Notes: generated from the letters alone by a model not told the origin. 64,000 bases of DNA from Mallotus nudiflorus (GCA_947683625.1 CANTUR010000660.1:186001-250000); one strand, 5' to 3'. Positions 11,652 through 22,576 are shown, counted from the stretch's first letter. Made by a program: numbers and translations.

Positions 11652-14523
11652 TGGTAGAACATTATTCTCATTTAAGCAACATTTTAAATTTGAATCATAA
11701 TATATGCTTTTAAATTAATTTAGTTATTGAAAAACTTTTGCCGTTCTTATAGTTTGTTCTATCAAACTAGATTTATCAAATCTCATTGGAGTCTAGATTA
11801 GGGGTGAGCACGGTTTGGTTTGGTTCGGTTCAGTTTTTTAAAAAATATACAAAACCGAATTAAATATTATTCGATTTGGTTCGGTTTATGCATATTTTCT
11901 TTGAAAACTGAATAAAACCGAACCATTTGGTTCAGTTTAAAATTTCGGTTTGAGTTTTAGATGAACTTTTTTATGGGCTTAATTTTAATACAATGACATT
12001 ATATTTAAATTAAGTTAAAAAAAACCTTGTTAAAAGTACAAAATTTTCAAGATAAATAAAAATTCAAATAATAAAAAAAAGTTCATAACAATTAACAAAA
12101 AAGTAGTAAAATATTAAATATCCATGAAAAATTTTAATAATGACAAAAGTACAAATATGGAAACATGAAAAACTTTTCTGAAAAATATAAGTAGCAAATG
12201 AAAAAAATGTCAATATGGTATAAGTTTTAGCTTTTATAATCTTTAAAATTTAATTGCCTATCAAATTTAAAGAACACAAAAGTACAATTAATCAATAATA
12301 TATTAAAAAAATCAATTTAATAGTAAATCATATTAAAAATAGTAAAAATTTCTAAAATAAAGTAAAAAATTAATTTACATACCTTCAAAGAATTATTTAA
12401 TATTGAAGAAGGTAGAGATTTGAGAACTAAATGAGGTAGAGATTTGAGGAAAACAAGTGAAATATATAGAAATTAAGTAAAGAAGAGGTGAAAAAAAAGT
12501 GTATAGGAGAAGAAAGAAGCATCAATGAAATTTAAAAGAATTAGGTTAAAAGTATTGAATCTATACATATATAAAATGACATAATATAATAGTTCAGTTC
12601 GGTTTATTCATGTATTTTAAGAGTAAAACTTAAATTGAACCGAACATAATTCAATTTGGTTCAAACCGAAAGTTTAAAAATTATAAAAAAACTAAACCTA
12701 ATCAAATAAGGTCGGTTTTCTGTTATTTTTGCTCGCCCCTAGTCTAGATATCTAATTGACTTAATACTTTACGGTTTGAAAAATAAAGAAGGAAATATTA
12801 TTAGAGCTGTTTCAAAGGGTTTTATCTGAGTTGATGTTGCTGCTGCTTATGCTATTCAGCTAACTAGGCATACAGCTGTAATAAATATTCAATTCTATGT
12901 TTGCAAATAAATTCAAAAGAAAACATGATTGGTTTTATGTTTTCTTCAGTGTTATATCAATTCCGAAATATCTGTTCAAGGCTACTCTTATTTTTCGGTA
13001 AGCTACCATACTATCATTTTTTTTTCTTCATCCTTTATCTTTTAGTTTAATTATGAATTTCTCACTGTATGTGTTTGTTAATGAAGGGCTCAAGCAAATT
13101 TATGACTTGAAGTTGAAGCACTCCTTTGCTCTTGCGCTAATACAATGCATTTCTGAAGACATATCTACCCTGGATGATAGAGAACGAGAAAAAAGAAGAG
13201 TATATGATGCATTCTTCGATGCTACTGACTTCGGAATAATTGAAGTTGTTACTGCTATAATTGAAGCCAATCCGAATCTACTCTATGCGATAGATTCAAA
13301 TTTATGGAACATAATTCATTGTGCAGTTCGAAATCGACAAGAAAAAATTTTCAACCTTATATATGCCATTGGAGAAAGGAAGCACACAATGATTTATCAA
13401 CTTGATGGGTCTAAAAATAATTTGTTACATCTTGCAGCCATGTTAGCACCTCCAAATAGACTTGCCAGCATTCCAGGGGCTGCTTTACGAATGCAAAGAG
13501 AGCTACAATGGTATAAGGTAATTAGTCTGAACATACTTTAGCTTTTTTTTTTTTAAATCAACTCCAGTATTTGATGAAAGGAGAAACTTTTACCTGCTCC
13601 GAATGCATTATACCTAACGGTTCAATTTGTTACACATTGCCAAATGCAAAACATCTAAACATTGTGTCAAACATCTAATATTTGGGGGTAAAACATAAGT
13701 TGTAGACAAGAATCTCCAGATGGAGAAAACCCTATAACCAACAAATTCATGTTATTTTCTGATAAAATGATTTTGAATCCAGGAAGTTGAAAGTATTGTG
13801 AATCCTGCACTTAAACGACATGCCAACAAAGATGGTCTTACACCTAGGCAACTATTTACGCATAGTCACAAACAGTTAATGACCGAAGGAGAGAAATGGA
13901 TGAAAGAGGTAGCAAGATCTTGCACTGTTGTTGGTGCTCTCATGATTGTAATGACAATTATGTTTTGTGCGGCAGTTACAATTACGGGTGGTACCATTGA
14001 AGAAAGTGGGTTTCCAATATTTTCGCACACGAGATCATTTGAAGTGTTTATAATCTCTGATGCAATTTCTTTATTTTCATCCTCAACTTCAGTAGTAACA
14101 TTTTTAGGAGTCCTTACCTCGCGCTATGCAGAAGAGGATTTTCTTGAATCATTGCCTAGAAAGTTGATAATCGGACTCTCAACTCTTACATTTTCTGTTG
14201 CAGCCATGATGGTGTCCTTTTGTGCTACCCTGATAATAATGATAGATGGAAATCTAAACCATATAATTCCAACTATGTTGTTGGCTAGTATTCCTGTTAC
14301 CGTTTTTATATTGTTGCAGTTCCCTCTTCTTGTTGAGATTTTTATATCCACATATGGGCCTAGCATCTTTGATAGAAAAAATAAATATTGGTACCTAGCT
14401 GTTGTTGCTTGCTTTGGTTCGGCCTCTGCTGTTGTTTTCCATTGCTTTTGCTGCTGCAGAATGGTCTGCAGTTTGATGCGACAGCTGTTCATGTTTCCTG
14501 CTGCTATGTGGATCGGTCGCTAG
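7518..14523 (+). CDS. Ankyrin-repeat PGG-domain membrane protein (ACD6/ITN1-like) with gag-like N-terminus, seven exons
   Basis: Conceptual splicing joins 7518-7860, 9952-10434, 10921-11070, 11173-11268, 12950-12997, 13087-13517 and 13783-14523. All introns are GT-AG and the frame stays open for 763 codons, with TAG at 14521. A further intron (7430-7509) probably sits in the 5' UTR. Residues 1-114 are a DUF4219/UBN2-like domain (VLTGKDNYANW, AWKKKNAAALHAIQ) of the kind that starts copia gag. Residues about 120-275 are ankyrin repeats (YGSTALHLATSKGN). Exons 3-6 match the usual linker and last ankyrin region (LKQIYDLKLKHS, NNLLHLAA). Exon 7 holds the PGG domain with about four membrane helices (563-583, 604-627, 645-671, 678-704). 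The PGG motif is ITGG at 584-587. Such proteins are membrane-bound and act in immunity or stress signalling. The function of this copy is inferred. The last 43 or so residues go beyond the point where the paralogue stops. Confidence 0.82.
8021..9513. mobile_element. hAT-type non-autonomous element in intron 1, 8-bp TSD
   Basis: The left terminus is CAGTGACGAATCTAG. The reverse complement of the right terminus is CAGTGGTGAATCCACA. Exact GGATGAGC direct repeats flank it at 8013-8020 and 9514-9521. The GGGGCCAATTTT near the left and GGGCAATTGCCCC near the right are typical subterminal sequences of a widespread plant hAT-like family. It lies in the first coding intron of the ankyrin-PGG gene, carries no transposase, and is interrupted by a second element at 8749-9456. 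Confidence 0.75.
8749..9456. mobile_element. Second hAT-type element nested inside the first, 8-bp TSD
   Basis: The left end CTAGGTAGCACAGATAC and the reverse complement of the right end CCATGTTTCACGGACAC agree at 11 of 17 positions. The flanks are exact ATAAAAGG copies at 8741-8748 and 9457-9464. A 78-codon minus-strand reading frame inside (9189-9425) is lysine-rich with no recognisable domain and is probably fortuitous. Nesting gives a relative age: this insertion is younger than its host element. Confidence 0.7.
11436..11648 (+). mobile_element. SINE-like element with (AAT)n tail in intron 4, 11-bp TSD
   Basis: About 213 bp is flanked by AATTGGTAGAA at 11425-11435 and 11649-11659. The body has a degenerate box-B-like GGTCTCAGGTTAAAAC, then GAATTAGTCGAG and GGTACTAGATACTGGGTG, which is the 3' module of a common tRNA-derived plant SINE type. 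It ends in a run of AAT/ATA triplets (about 11598-11648). The simple-sequence tail and direct repeats fit retroposition. Confidence 0.6.
11799..12741. mobile_element. hAT-type non-autonomous element in intron 4, perfect 8-bp TSD
   Basis: The terminal repeats are TAGGGGTGAGCA at the left and TGCTCGCCCCTA at the right (one mismatch). They are flanked by exact GTCTAGAT copies at 11791-11798 and 12742-12749. Subterminal regions are packed with GGTTTGGTTCGG and CGAACC words on both sides. Length is 943 bp with no transposase. With the SINE upstream it explains most of why this intron is 1,681 bp, against 123 bp in the paralogous pseudogene. Confidence 0.82.
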
Positions 14524-14723
14524 TTTTTATTTGTGTTGATGCTGTCATTGGTTTGATATGTTATCTCAGCTGGTTAGGTTAAGCTTTGTTTGGGTTGCAG
14601 AGAGACCCATTTTAGTTAGTTGCTGCCTTTCATTTCTGGTTTTGTGGTTTCTGTGTTTGTTTTGCCCTTCTGTTCTTTTTTGTTCATTTTCTGTTGTCTT
14701 GTACTCTTGTATTAGTTCTATTA

Positions 14724-14729
14724 AATAAA
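14724..14729 (+). terminator. Candidate polyadenylation signal of the ankyrin-PGG gene
   Basis: AATAAA occurs about 200 bp after the stop codon, following a T/G-rich stretch (14640-14715) typical of plant near-upstream elements. Cleavage would follow within a few tens of bases. Confidence 0.4.
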
Positions 14730-14789
14730 AGCAGAATATTCAGACACTCTCAAGTTTTTTTTTTCTCAATTTACTATTAAATAAAAGAT

Positions 14790-15780
14790 GAATATTCAAT
14801 TATAGAAAAGGGAAATAAGTCACTGAGCAGTTGTCTCACTGCTAGATATTACAAGGTGTAAAGTTTGAATCCTGATGCCATTAGTTTAAAAATATGAGAA
14901 CTTAATTAAATATAATAGATCAAATCAGTTATTAACCCTGCTCATTCCATATCTATTTACTCTAATCATTATGTTTTTTTTTTTTATTGAATAATGTTGC
15001 AATTCTCAACTTTTCATCCTTACACATTCCCATATATATATAGAAACTTCGATCATTTACAACCAAAGAATATACTTTATTAGGCATCATAATATATGTT
15101 GAACTTTCTTAATCCGACAGTAACTATTCTTACGTTCACACTTACCAACTGACAGCTGCAGAAAATAAGGAATAAATTATTTAAAATTGAATTTAAATGT
15201 AAGTATTTGTTTTGAAATTTGTAATTTTAAATATAAAGATTTAAATTAATATGTAACTAGATATTATTTTAAAGTCTGATTAAATGAGTTATTTGTTTTA
15301 AATCCCTACTAGTGAATACCTATGACTTCTGTAATATATTGTTGATGACTTTGTCTGTTACATTGAACATTCTAAGTGAAATATATTAAACTTCAATGTA
15401 GAATCCAAATAAAGAATTTGATTGAAATTCAAATTTATTCTGAAATCTTTTATATCTAGCATTAAATTCCTATAATTTTAAATTATATCTTATTAAGGTT
15501 CTATAGCTTTAGTTTTTAACTAATTCTATTCTTATTTTTTAAACATTCTGTACTGGAACGATTCTAACTTTTTTTTTTTAATAATAGAATGATTCCAACT
15601 AAGATTATTAAAAAAATTTTAAATAATTATATATTTTTCATATTTTTTAATCTAATTTTTATATAAATAATTTATTTTTAATAAATAAATTTAAATGGAG
15701 AGAGACTGAGGGCACCATATTCATCTCAAAGATAAATATATATATTGCTTTTATGTATAGTTAATTAGATATACCTTTTA
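14790..15780. other. Intergenic, possible degraded SINE at its start
   Basis: No gene seen. At about 14820-14895, GAGCAGTTGTCTCACTGC and AAAGTTTGAATCCTGATGCC resemble box A and box B of a tRNA-derived SINE, but no tail or duplication could be fixed. The rest is AT-rich. Confidence 0.25.
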
Positions 15781-15790
15781 TTCACTACTG

Positions 15791-15842
15791 TAGAAAATGC
15801 TAAACGGTAATACATATAGTTATTACCGTTGAGCATTTTCTA
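15791..15842. repeat. 22-bp-stem hairpin next to a CACTA-like end
   Basis: TAGAAAATGCTAAACGGTAATA (two 11-base halves, 15791-15812) pairs with 15821-15842 with a single mismatch across an 8-base loop. Just upstream, CACTACTGTAGAAAA (from 15783) resembles the CACTACAAGAAAA terminus of plant CACTA transposons. No second terminus was found, so this could be a subterminal hairpin left by a truncated CACTA element. Confidence 0.5.
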
Positions 15843-16233
15843 TGTTTAGCACATAATTACAGAATAAGCGCGCCAACTAATTGCAAATTTTAACTACAAT
15901 ATTTTTTTAACAATTAGCATAAATTATTCCAATCCTATAAGGAGAGAGCGAGGAATATGAGTTTAAATGTTACTTTTCTTAGTCGAATGTGTACACTTTT
16001 TGCCAACTCTTTTGTCTGGATTCTAATGTCATAATATGGAATGGATAGGTATGGGTTGGAGGGCCACACAATATGGAATGACCATTTTATTATTATCCAT
16101 ATGATTAAAGATAATAAAGATTCCATGGGAAGTTCTATGAATTGGTAATATTATGCAAATATTTTCCTTTGAAATCGAACAAAGCCCTTAGTTTTGCTTG
16201 TCTTCTAGTGGATACTGTTTTGCATTTAATTAT

Positions 16234-17350
16234 GGAACAATCCATATTAAGATACTTGAACTTTTTGATTTTTTTTTTCAATTGATATTTATTGAATTTT
16301 TACTCTTGAGTTTTCAAACTTTTATTATTTTAATTTTTACATTTTTAATTTAATATCCGTTAAATTTTAAAATTTTTTTATCAAATTATTGTCATATCAT
16401 ATTATTTTAAATTTAAACTTTTAAGTTTCGTTCAATATGTCATCAATGAATTATTACATTTAATTGAGTTATTTAACTTTTATTTTTCTGATTTTTATAT
16501 ATTTTAGTAAACATTTACAAAATTCCTATCAATAAATATTGTGTAATGCTATTTGATAAAATTTATATTATGTAAAATATTTTTTATTTGTAAATTTATA
16601 CTCGACTCGAGATTAGCTTGTAAAAATTCGAGTTCAACTCGAATTTAGCTTATTTTTAATTTAATATTTTTAGTTATTTAATTTTAAATTTAAATAATAA
16701 AATTTTAATTTACTTTCAATTATTATAGTTTTATATGCAATATAATTTTTAAAAATTAAGTTAAATTATTTCATAAATTTATTTTAAAAATTAATATGGA
16801 AAATATTGAATTTAAGTTATACTTTATGTTATTGAAATTTTATGGCACTATATATATATATAATAAATTTACAAATTAAAGGATATTAATATATGAATAT
16901 TTTGATAAAAAACGTGAAGTTAGTAATCTAACATTTTCTATTAACTAAATAATTAAAATATATTAAATTAAAAATATTTGCTAAATTTTGCAAATTAATC
17001 TTGAGTTGTTTACATATAAAATTTTTTTACATGATATAAGTTTCATTAAATTTACATAATATTTATTGAGATGTGTTTTATAGATTTTTACTAAAGGATG
17101 TAAAAATTGGAAAAATAAAAGTTTAAGTACTCAATTAAATATAATAATTCATTAAGGACATATTAAACAAAATTTAAAAATATGATGACATGATAATAAT
17201 TTGATGGAAAAACTGTTGAAGTAATACACATCAAGTTAATGATGTAAAAATTAGAAAAATAAAAGTTTGAAGACTTAGATAAAAGTAAAAATTCAGTCAA
17301 ATTAATTGGAAAAAAATAAAAAATTTAGGGAACTTAAGATAGTTTGTTCC
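16234..17350. mobile_element. Mutator-type MITE with ~300-bp TIRs and perfect 9-bp TSD
   Basis: The ends are GGAACAA and TTGTTCC. The two arms (about 16234-16545 and 17040-17350) are inverted copies throughout, for example TTTTTACTCTTGAGTTTTCA on the left against TTTTTACTTTTATCTAAGTC on the reverse-complemented right, and GTCATCAATGAATTATTACA against GTCCTTAATGAATTATTATA. The target duplication is TTTAATTAT at 16225-16233 and 17351-17359. The core of about 490 bp is AT-rich and non-coding. Long TIRs plus a 9-bp duplication are the Mutator signature. Confidence 0.8.
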
Positions 17351-17794
17351 TTTAATTATTGAGCGAGTCTAATTTGGCAGTCTATTTGTAATTAATTAAT
17401 TAATTAAAGTAACTAGTGGAATAATTGATTGTAATAATGGTTGGAGAGAAGAGAGAATAAATATAATGTAATCAAATTCAAAAGTTGGAAAATTTTACAA
17501 TATGTTTGAAAAATTAGTGTCAATACCCTACATTTCCTAGTCTTTTATTGTTGGCCAATAATGAGAGCCACATAGGACATAGTTGATAAGAGAGATGTTT
17601 ATTTATTTATTTTTTAAATTAATATAAATAGTTAATTTTTAACATTATAAAAGGGAGAAATGGATGGTGAAAAATTCGAACCTACTTTTTTCAAATTGGA
17701 AGTCTATTTGTTACTTGAATTGGTAGGACATGTCGGAAAGATGATTACATATATGTTATTACAACAAACATTTAAATATAAAAAAGCATAACAC

Positions 17795-17980
17795 TTTTTT
17801 TTTTTAAAAGGATAAAGAACACTTTTCATTAAACAAGAACACCCTTACATCTTATCTTTAAAGACCTGAAGTTAAACAAACTGAGGAAACTCAGACCAAT
17901 AGGTGCATCTAGCATGAAATTGAGTTGCCTTTGCCAGAACATGAGCAGCTTCACTTGCTTGACGCCTGACAAAACCTAAC
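17795..17980 (-). mobile_element. 5'-truncated LINE (L1-like) 3' end
   Basis: On the minus strand 17979-17872 reads FVRRQASEAAHVLAKA and then a stop, which matches the RNase-H-like C-terminus found at the end of plant L1-type LINE ORF2. About 70 bp of 3' UTR follows and then an A-tract (poly-T at 17795-17805 on the plus strand). Only the last 36 or so codons survive, as expected for a 5'-truncated insertion. No clear target-site duplication was found. Confidence 0.65.
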
Positions 17981-20430
17981 AGATACATTTGGTAATTGTC
18001 TAAGCTTAATAAAATTATTAAGATTGCACACACACTACAATTAATAATTAATTCAAATATATTTTGGATATTTTTTACTTAAATATTTAGTAATTGATAT
18101 ATATATAAATAATTAATCAATACTAATAAGTGTGTGTTAATAACTCAAAATTTTGGTGTATACATAGGACAACACTAGATGGAGGTAAATTTTTTAGATC
18201 ATTTTGCACGTCAAATTAAGTTTTGTGTATTTAAAAATAAATATTCAAAAATTTTTTAATAATCAAATCTTGATAGAAAATAAAATAAAACATCTTCCAT
18301 TACTTACTAGATTTGTCCTCTGGAATATAATCTCTCAAAGGTGAGATGTCTATAATTTCTCAAAGGTGAGAATTTTTGGACTCTTCATATTTATAGATGT
18401 TTTTCATATTTAATTTTTTAATAAATTAAATAGCATAATTATCCTCTTTGATGACTCTTTTATTAGCTAATGTAATATTTATACCTTTTGTATTCAATGG
18501 TCTTAATGCATTATATATTTTTAATTGCCCAATATATACTGAGTCTTAAGTACATGAACGAATTTTTATATTACAAAAAAGATAAAAGAACTGAAAAATA
18601 AAAACTAAAAATCATTAATATATTAAAGTTATTAACTAAAAAATGTGGATTCTTTGTTAAAATTTTTGAAAGAGTAAATTTCATTATTTAGTTATAAATT
18701 TTTATTAACTTTCATAAATTTGGATATGTATTTTGAAATCTATTTCAATGAAACAGGTTAATATTCAAAAATCTATTAATGTTGTATATTTAATGTGTAA
18801 ATTAAATTTAAAATGTATGATTCAGTTTTAAAAAAATTCAATTTTTTGAATATAAAATAAATAATTGGAGAATCAATTATATGGATATTAGATTATAAAA
18901 AAAATAAATATTATATATTTATAGGAATGAGTTTGATAACTATTCAACAACATATTTGACCTTTTTCATAAAAAAATAAAATTCTTTACAGAAAATAAAA
19001 ATATTTTTACAAATTAGAATAATTAAAAATTTAAAAGCTTTTACAAAAAGTTCAATTAAATAGAATATTTCAATTGTTAGCAGTTATTTTAAATAAAAAA
19101 TAATTATGTCATTTTCTTTACAAAAAATAAATATAAAGAGTATTTATATATATATATCCAAACTCTTTAACTTTTAAATTTTATTGCAATAGGTCTTTAA
19201 ACTTCAATTGTGTTCTATTAAGCTCTCGTACTTTTATTTTTTCACACATTAGAGACTTGCTTTAAATATTTGATCCCTAAACTTATTACAAAAGATCAAA
19301 TCACCAAAATTTTAAAGTTCTTTTTATCATTTTACTATAATTGAATGACAACTTATAAATATGTTGTATGTTTTTCATTAAATAATCATTTAATAAATTA
19401 AATGAATTTAAAACTAATATTTTTATTCTTATTAAACCATATTACTTTAAAGCTAAAAATATCTCTTAGTTCAAATTAATAAATTTATTATTAATAGGTG
19501 ATTTTTTATTACTAATAATTTTATTATTCATAATTAGTATGTGATAAAATTTATAATTTAAACTTAATAAAAATTTAACAAAAATATTAACTTTAAAATA
19601 TGAATATTAGTTTAGAAATATATATATTTTTATACATTACTATATATGACAAGCTTAATAAAGTTAATAAAGTATAAATACATTCTAATTAAGTATAAAT
19701 TGTCCAATATAATTATACAATTTTATTCTATGAAGTGAAAATCTTGAATTTAATACTTTACTTTTGATCTTTAAGTATTAAATATGAACTTTTTGATGTT
19801 CATTAGTGAAAGTTTATAAAAAATAAGTATGATTATTTACAATATTGAATAAAACATTTCAACACTAATAATTATAAATTACAATGAGAAATACTAACAA
19901 GTATACAAATAATTGAAAAATTAAATTTGGTTCACAATTAATTAATTTTATAAGCATACTACATATCAAATATATATAAAAAAAATTTAACATTATTTTG
20001 AAAATTTTTAAACAAAAAGTATACTTTTCACAATTTTCAAATATTATTAACATAAAATAAAATTAAAGTTTTTTTATTAATTGGAAATAAAAATATATTT
20101 TTAACTTTAAAAGCATTAACAGAATAAAATATTAATTTTTAAGTGATTAAACTATTTTTAATATTATATAATATTTTTTAAATTGGTATTTAATTGGATT
20201 AAATTAAAAAAACTTAAAATGCAGCAATTTGACTTCCAAACACAAGTTTAGAGATGATAAATTACTAAAATTAAGATCCTTAATGTGTGTAAATATAAAA
20301 ATATAGAAATTCCATGCAACAAAATTAAAGTTTAAGGGTTGGATACAACAACACATAAAGGTTTAAGGACTTGAAAAGTGAGTTTTGCCAATGAAATTTC
20401 AAATTGTAATTATTTTTTCCTTTTTTTTTC
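17981..20430. other. AT-rich intergenic with a probable foldback element (about 19150-20395)
   Basis: No gene was found. Sequence at about 19165-19255 (CTTTAACTTTTAAATTTTAT, then TTTCACACATTAGAGAC) is inverted-complementary to about 20260-20345 (AAATTAAAGTTTAAGGG; TCCTTAATGTGTGTAAATA). That suggests an old long-TIR element of about 1.2 kb. Ends and target duplication could not be fixed. Confidence 0.35.
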
Positions 20431-20439
20431 AAACTGTGT

Positions 20440-20885
20440 TCTTGTATTTGTAACAATTCCTGCTATTAGTATACTTTAAAACGTACACAACACACACCAA
20501 CAATACAAAAAATAAAAAATAAAAAATAAAAGATTACCGTATATAATTAATAGCTTGTGTGAAAAGATTCAGGGAGAATCACAATGTGTGAAAATAACAT
20601 AAGTTTGGTACATAAATTTTCACACTTACTACAAAACGAAGAGAAGAATTAACTGTCCTTTCCTTCTCATCGTTTTAAATATTTAATTAAAATAAAATCA
20701 CTTCAATTAATTAAAAAAATATTTAATTAAAATAATAGTCTTACATTCACAATTTCAGTGTAGAATTAATTTTAATTTTAATTTTTTCTGATTGTCTTTT
20801 TCTAAATGTAAAAATTCCTGCTTTTCACATGTTTTAAAATGTACACAACTAACACCAACAACCCAGAAAATAATTTAGGTGACTG
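20440..20885. repeat. Short direct duplication upstream of the pseudogene promoter
   Basis: Two copies of a stretch containing AATTCCTGCT, then TTTTAAAA(C/T)GTACACAAC and ACACCAACAA, lie at about 20450-20505 and 20810-20865. They flank AT-rich DNA. The proximal copy directly precedes the TATA-like GGGCTTTATATAAACAGG at 20893-20909. Confidence 0.5.
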
Positions 20886-20892
20886 GACAAGT

Positions 20893-20909
20893 GGGCTTTA
20901 TATAAACAG
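20893..20909 (+). promoter_or_regulatory. Putative TATA box of the paralogous pseudogene
   Basis: GGGCTTTATATAAACAG lies about 115 bp before the start codon at 21021 and matches the TATA region of the intact copy (GGCTTTATATATTG at 7231). Confidence 0.45.
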
Positions 20910-21594
20910 GGCACTGATTCGCAATGCATATTCCCTATTACGTGTTCTCAATTCATCTATTATACCGACTTGAATATCATCATCATAGATATCAATTAAT
21001 CATTGAAAACAGGTAGGAAAATGGCAGCAACTATAGTTCCTGAGGTATTAACGGGACAGTCCAATTATGCAAACTGGAGTGGTTGCATGAAGAACTATTC
21101 TATAGTTCATGATGATATATGGGATGATGTTATAGAAAGAAGTGGTGATCCTGAAGAGGGTGAAGTTGAATTCAAGGCCTGGAAGAAGAAAAATATAGCA
21201 GCTTTACATGCCATTCAGATTTCTAGCTCACCAGATGTATTTTCTCAGATTAGAGATGTGACTTCTGCTAAACTTTGTTGGGCCAAGTTGTCTCAGATTT
21301 GCAAAGCAGAATCATCTATACAAGCAGATGATGATCAAGGTAATTCTTATTCTTTCCTCTATCTTATTTCATGATAAATAAATGCTTTCATTTTTTTTAT
21401 GCAACTTGATGATAAAAAGGTCTACTAGTATTAAAGAATTCAAAATTTTGCTATCTTTTATAATTTTATTCCAAATTTTTAATTTGGATAAATATATTTG
21501 TATTTAACAAAATTTTAACAGTTTTACACAAACATTTGATTTTTCAAAATTAAATAAAAGATTTTGACTTAATATTTACTGAATCTAACAGTTT

Positions 21595-22055
21595 TAGAAG
21601 ATGATGATCAATGCAGTCAAGAATCATATATAAAAGCATATGATGGTCAACGTAATTCTTATTCTTTCCTCTAGATCATATTTCATATTAAATAAAAAAT
21701 TGTTCATTTGCTTAATGCAACTTGGCGATAAAAGGTCTATTCATATTAAAAAAATTCAAATATACGCTATTTTTATAATTATTCTAAATTTTAATTTCAA
21801 TAAAAATATTTCCTAAAATGTTTCATCTACTTGACTCGCGAATGCTTGTTCGCTATATCATGTTCTAATTTCACTAATACATCCACTTGAATATCATCAT
21901 CACAGATATCAGTTAATCACTGAATTCACACAGGTCGGAAAATGGCTGAAAGTTTAATTCCTGAAATATTAACGGGGCAGTACAATTATGCAAGATGGAG
22001 TTCTTTCATGAAAAATTTGATTTTAATGGTTGAACAAAGAAATTTATTGATGTAG
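21595..22055 (+). pseudogene. Extra partial copies of exon 1 inside the pseudogene's first intron
   Basis: 21600-21800 repeats the end of exon 1 and the start of intron 1 (GATGATGATCAA, GTAATTCTTATTCTTTCCTC). 21850-22055 repeats the 5' UTR and start of exon 1: ATG at 21942 opens MAESLIPEILTGQYNYARW, which runs to a TAG at 22053. The order, tail first and then head, fits a tandem duplication with a missing middle. Neither fragment can make the full domain. Confidence 0.7.
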
Positions 22056-22084
22056 ATGAGGTAACATTGAAATTTATGGATGAA

Positions 22085-22300
22085 TTTGACAAACTGGGCA
22101 TACAGACTTAGACTTTAAATGGACGTTCGTGGCGATACCGATTGACTCACGAGACTCATAATATATCAAATCGAAACTGGCTCAGAAGACTATAACAGGT
22201 GCTATACACTTTGTCTGTAGCAACCCATCTTCGGGCCAAATTCCTTCGTTTAGGCCGTTAAATTTGACATTAAAGTTTATGTTCTTTTTTTTTTAGAGTT
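22085..22300. other. Unclassified, less AT-rich stretch in the pseudogene's intron 1
   Basis: Sequence around 22100-22260 (ACGTTCGTGGCGATACCG; CCATCTTCGGGCCAAATTCC) has higher GC than its surroundings and no match to the neighbouring gene copies. No domain was recognised in any frame. Confidence 0.3.
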
Positions 22301-22572
22301 TTTAATCTTTTCCTTTTTTGGTTTTAGGGTTTTTTCCCTAAATACTATTTATTTGCTTCTTTTGAGTTGTTTTGAAACAATTTTTTATTAATTAAAAATA
22401 AATTACAGACATAATTCTTTCAATTCCTCTGATATTTTTTGAATTAACAGGGTTTTTATTTATTATTTTCGGATATTTTTAAAATTAACGAATTCATTTC
22501 TTTTTTAAAACTTCTACTACATCATTTATTCATCAATCATTTTGTAGATTTAAAAGATTTAAACTGATGAAT

Positions 22573-22576
<4 letters not shown>

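Noticed and set aside
14124..14492. Minus-strand frame over the PGG exon
   Set aside because: It is the complement of a well-supported exon and has no recognisable domain. The same applies to 25031-25273.
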